NCBI GenBank assembly: GCA_016283175.1
Contig: JAEEMK010000052.1
Location: 1-47,802 of the forward strand
Origin: Bacteroidales bacterium
Lineage (GTDB): Bacteria > Bacteroidota > Bacteroidia > Bacteroidales > P3
DNA: 47,802 nucleotides
Reading direction: 5' to 3'
Below the pieces are notes generated by a model, which was given only the letters and a program-made list of their open reading frames with translations, ran no database searches and was not told the origin of the DNA. Positions 43,131-47,802 of this stretch are shown here, in pieces (within the stretch, counting starts at the first letter, position 1; each line of letters starts with the position of its first letter). Both the position numbers and the translations under genes were made by a program.

Positions 43131-43802
43131 ATGAAAGAGTTGATTTTTGCTACGAACAACAAGCACAAAATTATGGAAGTCAGCAAGATGCTGAACAGCT
43201 GTGTAACGATAAAAAGTTTGTCGGAGATAGGTCTCGAGGGCGATATTCCCGAGACTGCCGACACTTTGCAAGGCAATGCATTGCAAAAGGCAATGTGGGT
43301 TTATGAGCGTATGCGCGGCCAAAAAAACTTCAACGGCTGCTTTGCCGACGATACAGGTCTTGAAGTCGAAGCTTTGGACGGACGACCTGGCGTATACTCT
43401 GCACGCTATGCCGGCGAGCATTGCTCGTTTGACGACAACATCAACAAAATGCTTGCCGAAATGGATGGCAAAACCAACCGACGTGCCTGCTTCCGCACAG
43501 TAATATGCCTTATTGAGAACAAGGAGAACGAAGAACGAAGAACGGAGAACGATGAAAGAGCTATGCAGGACACCGAAATTAGTATCAAATATTTTGAGGG
43601 GCGTGTGGACGGCATAATACTAACGGAGCGCTACGGCAAGGAGGGCTTTGGATATGACCCGATTTTTATGCCCGACCGATTTGCCGTGAGCTTTGCCGAA
43701 ATGCCGCTCGAAGTTAAGAACCGCATAAGCCACCGCGGACGCGCAGTCGCAAAACTGGCAGAGTATTTGAGAGGGACGAAGAAGGAAGGGAGTCAGAGTT
43801 GA
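43131..43802 (+). CDS. rdgB: RdgB/HAM1 non-canonical purine NTP pyrophosphatase, 223 aa
   Basis: It hydrolyses ITP, XTP and dITP to monophosphates and so keeps deaminated purines out of nucleic acids. Family motifs: FATNNKHKIMEV at the N-terminus (substrate loop), FADDTGLEVEALDGRPGVYS at 71-90, YGKEGFGYDPIFM (168-180) and SHRGRAVAKL near the end. Oddity: between FRTVICLIEN and YFEGRVDG there is a highly charged insert (about residues 131-148, KENEERRTENDERAMQDT) where relatives have a short turn; its DNA is a GAAC/GAGAAC low-complexity string. The last codons (GSQS) are the first unit of an 11-bp tandem repeat that continues past the stop. It heads a plus-strand cluster. Confidence 0.95.
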   Translation: MKELIFATNNKHKIMEVSKMLNSCVTIKSLSEIGLEGDIPETADTLQGNALQKAMWVYERMRGQKNFNGCFADDTGLEVEALDGRPGVYSARYAGEHCSFDDNINKMLAEMDGKTNRRACFRTVICLIENKENEERRTENDERAMQDTEISIKYFEGRVDGIILTERYGKEGFGYDPIFMPDRFAVSFAEMPLEVKNRISHRGRAVAKLAEYLRGTKKEGSQS

Positions 43803-43822
43803 GTCAGAGTTGAATCAGAGTT
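43790..43822 (+). repeat. 11-bp tandem repeat across the rdgB stop codon
   Basis: GAGTCAGAGTT occurs twice (43790-43800, 43801-43811), followed by GAATCAGAGTT (43812-43822). The first unit encodes the end of RdgB and the stop falls across the first junction. Confidence 0.85.
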
Positions 43823-43866
43823 AGAAGAATATTTTTTTCAAACTTTAAACATTAAACTTAAGAACA

Positions 43867-44424
43867 TTGACCTACAAAAAAGTATATCCGACCGAAGTAC
43901 TGCAAGGCTTCACCGACACGTCGATGTTTGTGCTGATGCTTTACGACCCGATAGGCGAAAAAAAAGTGCCTGTGACAATCGGCGAACACGAAGCGGAGAT
44001 GATAATCCTTGAACAGGAACAGCGACAAGCACGGCGACCGATGACATATCAGCTCATTGTGTCGATGATGAACGCATTTGCATTGAGCCTCAAGCTGGTG
44101 CGAATAGACCGTTTTGAAGAGGGCATATTCTATGCCACTCTGGTGGTGAGCGACGGCTTCAACGACAAGGAAATTGACGCCCGCGCGAGCGACGCCGTAG
44201 TACTGGCACTCCACCAAGCGGTAGACATAGAGATGGCAGAAACGGTGCTTGAAGAAACGGGGTTCACTCCGCAAAACGACGACATCGAGCTCGGTAACAC
44301 CCTGTCGGCTGGCGAAACGCTGGAGGAACTGGAAGAGGAACTGCGTATTTGCGAGGAAAACGAAGAATATGAGCGCGCGGAGGAAATTATGAAACGCATA
44401 AACAAAATAAAGAATGGACAATAA
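43867..44424 (+). CDS. Bifunctional nuclease (BFN/DUF151) domain protein with UVR motif, 185 aa
   Basis: The N-terminal 130 or so residues match the BFN/DUF151 domain: FVLMLYDPIGEKKVPVTIGE, EAEMIILEQEQRQARRPMT, FYATLVVSD and DARASDAVVLALH. The C-terminal part (about 150-180, LEELEEELRICEENEEYERA) is a UvrB/UvrC-type UVR helical hairpin. BFN proteins have been described as nucleases in some bacteria and plants; the role in Bacteroidota is unknown. The start is TTG at 43867, needed because the conserved first strand (YKKVYPTEVLQGF) lies before the first ATG at 43924. It overlaps the next gene by 11 bp. Confidence 0.9.
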   Translation: MTYKKVYPTEVLQGFTDTSMFVLMLYDPIGEKKVPVTIGEHEAEMIILEQEQRQARRPMTYQLIVSMMNAFALSLKLVRIDRFEEGIFYATLVVSDGFNDKEIDARASDAVVLALHQAVDIEMAETVLEETGFTPQNDDIELGNTLSAGETLEELEEELRICEENEEYERAEEIMKRINKIKNGQ

Positions 44425-45235
44425 CATCAACCTGATGAACAAGATACGCGAAGCGGCAGAGATGCTTGGCCGCCATTGCACCTACACTCCCGAAACGGGC
44501 ATCATCCTCGGCAGCGGGCTTGGGAAAATGGTCGACGCTATTGAAAACCAGATTGTGATACCATACGGCGAGATTCCCTATTTCAGGACAAGCACGGCTG
44601 TGGGACACAAGGGCAACCTGATTTTCGGCACACTTGACGGCAAAAACGTGGTTGCTATGCAGGGGCGTTTCCACTACTACGAAGGCTATACGATGCAGGA
44701 AGTAACTTTTCCTGTGAGGGTTATGAGTATGCTGGGCGTCAAAAGGCTGCTGGTGTCCAATGCCGCTGGCGGCATCAACACGACGTTCAGCGTCGGCGAC
44801 TTGATGATCATCACCGACCATATCAGCTTTATGCCCAATCCGCTGATAGGGCCAAACCTGGAACAGATGGGAACTAGATTCCCGGATATGACAAACGTAT
44901 ACAGCCGCATATTGAGAAAAACGGCGCACGACAAGGCTGCCCAGCTGGGTGTCACTCTTAAAGAAGGCGTCTATGTTGCCGAAACAGGTCCAACCTATGA
45001 AACACCCGCCGAATACAAAATGTACGGTTTGTTGGGTGGTGACGCCGTGGGTATGTCAACCGTACCCGAAGTCATTGTGGCTCGCCATTGCGGAATGGAG
45101 ATATTCGGTATGAGCGTGATAACAAACTGCGCCAAAGATCTTGGCGAGGAATGCCAGAACGACGGCGACGAGGTGGTGCAGGTGGCCGACAAAGCCGCCG
45201 ACACAATGACCGAGATTTTCAAGGCATTGGTTTGA
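44414..45235 (+). CDS. Purine nucleoside phosphorylase (inosine/guanosine type), 273 aa
   Basis: It cleaves purine nucleosides with phosphate to the base and (deoxy)ribose 1-phosphate, for salvage. Class I trimeric PNP motifs are present: IILGSGLG (phosphate loop, residues 30-37), a GHKGNL segment, MQGRFHYYEGYTMQEVTFPV, LLVSNAAGGIN, the SFMPNPLIGPN loop, and the base-binding region ETGPTYETPAEYKM with MSTVPEVIVARHCGM and SVITNCA. Glu and Asn base-contact residues are intact. The length is normal. The start overlaps the BFN gene stop by 11 bp. The function fits with RdgB two genes upstream (purine clean-up). Confidence 0.95.
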   Translation: MDNNINLMNKIREAAEMLGRHCTYTPETGIILGSGLGKMVDAIENQIVIPYGEIPYFRTSTAVGHKGNLIFGTLDGKNVVAMQGRFHYYEGYTMQEVTFPVRVMSMLGVKRLLVSNAAGGINTTFSVGDLMIITDHISFMPNPLIGPNLEQMGTRFPDMTNVYSRILRKTAHDKAAQLGVTLKEGVYVAETGPTYETPAEYKMYGLLGGDAVGMSTVPEVIVARHCGMEIFGMSVITNCAKDLGEECQNDGDEVVQVADKAADTMTEIFKALV

Positions 45236-45273
45236 AGGAAAAGATTTTGTGTAAAAAAATCAAACAAGTACAA

Positions 45274-47616
45274 TTGAAGAGGCTGACACATACTTTGTTT
45301 TTCGCCACGTTGCTGCTGATTGCCAACGCGGGACATTGCCAAACAACGGCATTGAGTTACGGTATCGACCCACACCGCGACTCGGTAGCCGTTGCGAAGT
45401 TCCAACAACGTATGGACAGTATCCGCCACGAGCGTCCCACAGTTGCGTTGGTGCTTAGCGGCGGAGGTGCCAAAGGCGCTGCACACATAAGCGTGATACG
45501 CTACCTGGAGCGTGTCGGTGTACCGATAGACCTTGTTATGGGCACCAGCATAGGAGGACTTGTAAGCGGGCTCTATGCCTGCGGATACAGCGGCGAAGAA
45601 CTGGAAAGCATCATCCGCAACCAGGATTGGAACAGCCTTCTATACGACACTCACCCTCGCCGATTCGACGCATTGTCGCAAAAGGACTATGACCAGCAGT
45701 TCCAGCTCAGCATACCATTCGGAACTTACAAATGGGATTTCCATAAGCCCGAAATCAACAGCCGCAGCATTCTCAGCGACGGCATCGTGCAAGGACGCAA
45801 CATCGAAGACCTTTTCAGTAGCCTCACCATTGGATACGGCGACGAGATAGAGTTTATCGACCTACCCATACCATTTGTCTGCGTGGCCACCGATATGATT
45901 ACAGCCAAACCCAAAGTATGGTTCAGCGGCAAACTGGGCGACGCCTTGCGATCCACAATGTCGATACCAGGCCTATTCACACCTGTCAAGAAAAACGGTA
46001 TGGTGCTTATGGACGGCAGTATGCGCAGCAACTTCCCAGCTGAAATAGCCAAACAGCTCGGCGCCGACATCATCATAGGCGTTGATGTCTCCTCGCCTGC
46101 CCTCGCCGCAGGACAGATGAAAAGTATGCTCGACATCGTCTACCAAACCACAGACATACTGGGCCGCGAAGCCTACATCGCCGCCGTTAAAGCCACCGAC
46201 GTATACATACAGCCAGAACTGAACGATTTCTCCCTGCTGAGTTTCGACAAGGAAAGCATTGCCACAATGCTGGAACGCGGGCAACAAGCCGTTGAAAGAC
46301 ACGCTGCAGAGATAGATTCGCTGCGACGTAAAATATGCGACATTCCCATCCGCGACTCGCACAACCGCAGCCGCCACGTTGCTGTGAACTTACGACAACA
46401 AACCATACATATAGGCAATATCGTGTTCAGCGGCATCAACGCCAAAGAGGAACGCTATCTGCGAAAACGACTCTTCCCCAACGGACAATACGACAGGCAG
46501 ATGCACATCCTCGAACTCGAAGATGCCATTTCAACAATGATGGGAACCAAGGCTTTTGAGAAGGTCACCTACGAGATACTTGGCGACACCGCACCCTACA
46601 CACTACGCTTCAACTGCTACCGTTCGCCGGTCAACCAGCTCGGTGCCAGCGTACGTTTTGACGCAGTCGACTTCGCATCGATATTGCTACATACAGGCAT
46701 CAACGTCCACCGCCTGACGGGTAGCCGCATCGACTTCACAACACGCCTCGGACTCAACTCTATAATCACCGTCTGCCACACCCTGCGCACCGGACAAGGC
46801 GTAGAACTCGGTACCGAACTTTCGTTCCAAGCAGCCCGCAACGGCGCTTTCCGGATAGAACCTTACGACTTCCGTATAGACTTCAACCGCGGCCGAGGCG
46901 ACCTCTACCTTTCGCTGTCACCGTGGCGTATGATGACCCTTCGACTTGGAATACGTGCCGACTACTTCTACCGCACCACGATGCTTGCCGACTATGGCTT
47001 TCAGAACTACTACAACCTCGACCAAATGTCAAAATCAAACATCTTTGCCGGTCCCTTTGCACAACTACGTTCCGACTCGTTCGATGACCCCTACTTCCCC
47101 ACCCTTGGCGTGCAGTTCAAAGCTTTCTACAACTGGATGCCTGGCGGATTGCAACACGACACCGAGCCAATTCACAGCATACAGCTAGGTTACCGATCAG
47201 CACACAGCGCAGAGCAGATAACGGCAATACCCTTTCTGGACGCACGTTATGTCAGCTCTATGGTTGCCCCCTACGTCAATATGCTCTCCATCAACGATGC
47301 CAACCGCATTCTTGACCAACAGATAACATTTATCGGCATCAACACCGCCACCACCGCCGCACGCACTCTGGTGACAACGGGATTCAACCTTAGATGGCAA
47401 TTCGGGAAACGGCACTATGTGACATCGACAGCACAAATAATAATGCAGTCGCAAGAAATAAGAGATTTCTTCAATGTCGAGAAGTCGACTACCAACTTCG
47501 GTTTTGCACTTGAATATGCCTACAATTCCATTGTCGGTCCCATTCGCGCCAACGTCCATTGGTCGGATATCAACCACGCTGTGGGATTCTATCTCGGCAT
47601 AGGACTGGATTTCTAA
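45274..47616 (+). CDS. Patatin-like phospholipase with POTRA and outer-membrane barrel (PlpD/type Vd-like), about 780 aa
   Basis: A signal peptide (LTHTLFFATLLLIANAGHCQ) is followed by a patatin domain: oxyanion loop SGGGAKGAA (63-68 core), nucleophile motif GTSIG with Ser 92, and catalytic Asp in MDGSMRSNFP (Asp 247). From about residue 370 a POTRA-like segment (IVFSGINAKEERYLRKRLF) and then a C-terminal beta-barrel of the BamA/Omp85 surface-antigen kind, ending in aromatic GIGLDF, are seen. This order is that of PlpD-type (type Vd) autotransporters. It should hydrolyse phospholipids at the cell surface. Start: TTG at 45274 gives a normal signal peptide and A-rich leader; TTG at 45232, overlapping the PNP stop as TTGA, is also possible and would add 14 residues. 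The frame upstream of that lies within the PNP gene. Confidence 0.92.
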   Translation: MKRLTHTLFFATLLLIANAGHCQTTALSYGIDPHRDSVAVAKFQQRMDSIRHERPTVALVLSGGGAKGAAHISVIRYLERVGVPIDLVMGTSIGGLVSGLYACGYSGEELESIIRNQDWNSLLYDTHPRRFDALSQKDYDQQFQLSIPFGTYKWDFHKPEINSRSILSDGIVQGRNIEDLFSSLTIGYGDEIEFIDLPIPFVCVATDMITAKPKVWFSGKLGDALRSTMSIPGLFTPVKKNGMVLMDGSMRSNFPAEIAKQLGADIIIGVDVSSPALAAGQMKSMLDIVYQTTDILGREAYIAAVKATDVYIQPELNDFSLLSFDKESIATMLERGQQAVERHAAEIDSLRRKICDIPIRDSHNRSRHVAVNLRQQTIHIGNIVFSGINAKEERYLRKRLFPNGQYDRQMHILELEDAISTMMGTKAFEKVTYEILGDTAPYTLRFNCYRSPVNQLGASVRFDAVDFASILLHTGINVHRLTGSRIDFTTRLGLNSIITVCHTLRTGQGVELGTELSFQAARNGAFRIEPYDFRIDFNRGRGDLYLSLSPWRMMTLRLGIRADYFYRTTMLADYGFQNYYNLDQMSKSNIFAGPFAQLRSDSFDDPYFPTLGVQFKAFYNWMPGGLQHDTEPIHSIQLGYRSAHSAEQITAIPFLDARYVSSMVAPYVNMLSINDANRILDQQITFIGINTATTAARTLVTTGFNLRWQFGKRHYVTSTAQIIMQSQEIRDFFNVEKSTTNFGFALEYAYNSIVGPIRANVHWSDINHAVGFYLGIGLDF

Positions 47617-47802
47617 CGCTCAAGCCAGTTAAAGACATCAACCCATTCCGGTTCCTTGCCGTAGACATACACCAGCACGCCTACAAAATTCCTGTACGGC
47701 AGGTTCAACCAACGTTTTTCTTCAAGCAGATATATCCGGCTGTCGTTGTCGGCTGTAAAATATATTATGCCGAGCGAATCAAGTTTTTGAGAACATTGAC
47801 TG
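47613..47802 (-). CDS. 3' end of an unrecognised gene, partial (62 codons visible)
   Basis: On the minus strand an open frame runs from the window edge to a TAG at 47613-47615. The visible C-terminus contains KLDSLGIIYFTADNDS, RIYLLEEKRWLNLPYRNFVG and ends EPEWVDVFNWLER. The composition (Leu, Trp, Tyr, Asp/Glu) and codon choice are those of a real protein, and the stop overlaps the patatin stop by 3 bp in convergent orientation. No family is recognised. The 5' part lies outside the window. Confidence 0.65.
   Translation of the reverse strand, partial: SQCSQKLDSLGIIYFTADNDSRIYLLEEKRWLNLPYRNFVGVLVYVYGKEPEWVDVFNWLER

Noticed and set aside
1-47802. tRNA or rRNA genes
   Set aside because: I looked for the conserved TTCGA-type T-loop context with flanking stems and found it only inside coding sequence. 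No rRNA-like stretch was seen.

Overview
The window looks like a chromosomal segment of a member of the Bacteroidales (phylum Bacteroidota). The signs are four large secreted proteins with type IX secretion (T9SS) type A C-terminal sorting domains, a complete Bat (Bacteroides aerotolerance) operon, promoters of the Bacteroidota kind (TTTG, about 19 bp, TAnnTTTG), weak or absent Shine-Dalgarno sequences, a PPi-type phosphofructokinase and a RseC-family protein. Genus and species cannot be told from the sequence alone. No tRNA, rRNA, CRISPR array, transposase or phage gene was seen.

Layout. 1-5.6 kb: a T9SS cargo gene (-), then, divergently, a small lipoprotein and a DUF2461 protein (+), then an MFS transporter (-) behind a shared bidirectional terminator. 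5.7-15.7 kb: a minus-strand block with a 1772-residue adhesin-like T9SS protein, tyrosyl-tRNA synthetase (tyrS) and a 1051-residue BNR/propeller-like T9SS protein. 16.4-28.7 kb: a long plus-strand block with a MoxR ATPase, a DUF58 protein, a membrane protein, batA-batE, a WG-repeat protein, a detached RseC-family protein and a caspase-fold protein whose catalytic Cys position is Ser. 28.7-32.6 kb (-): NAD synthetase (nadE), whose amidase domain lacks two of its three catalytic residues, followed by a PIF1-type helicase with a C-terminal HTH. 33.6-41.7 kb (+): a giant 2693-residue T9SS protein with about eleven FN3-like modules. 41.7-43 kb (-): PPi-dependent phosphofructokinase. 43.1-47.6 kb (+): a tight cluster of RdgB/HAM1 pyrophosphatase, a bifunctional-nuclease-domain protein with a UVR motif, purine nucleoside phosphorylase and a patatin/POTRA/beta-barrel protein of the PlpD (type Vd) kind. 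At the right edge is the 3' end of an unrecognised minus-strand gene.

How it works together. The Bat block encodes an ATPase (MoxR), von Willebrand A proteins (DUF58, BatA, BatB), TPR proteins (BatC, BatE) and a large membrane-anchored periplasmic protein (BatD), which together look like an envelope-associated chaperone or assembly machine. The T9SS cargo proteins are surface or secreted adhesin-like products. The 43-47.6 kb cluster is purine salvage and nucleotide clean-up joined to an outer-membrane phospholipase.

The most unusual non-coding feature is a family of three 99-bp near-perfect palindromes (centres 2500, 15971, 32875). Each is built from helically phased 11-bp TGTACAGTATA-type units around a GTACGCTT-nnn-AAGCGTAC core, and each lies in one of the three long divergent intergenic regions, upstream of a T9SS cargo gene. 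The third of these regions also holds a G-rich 20-bp tandem repeat and a 153-bp inverted-repeat element.
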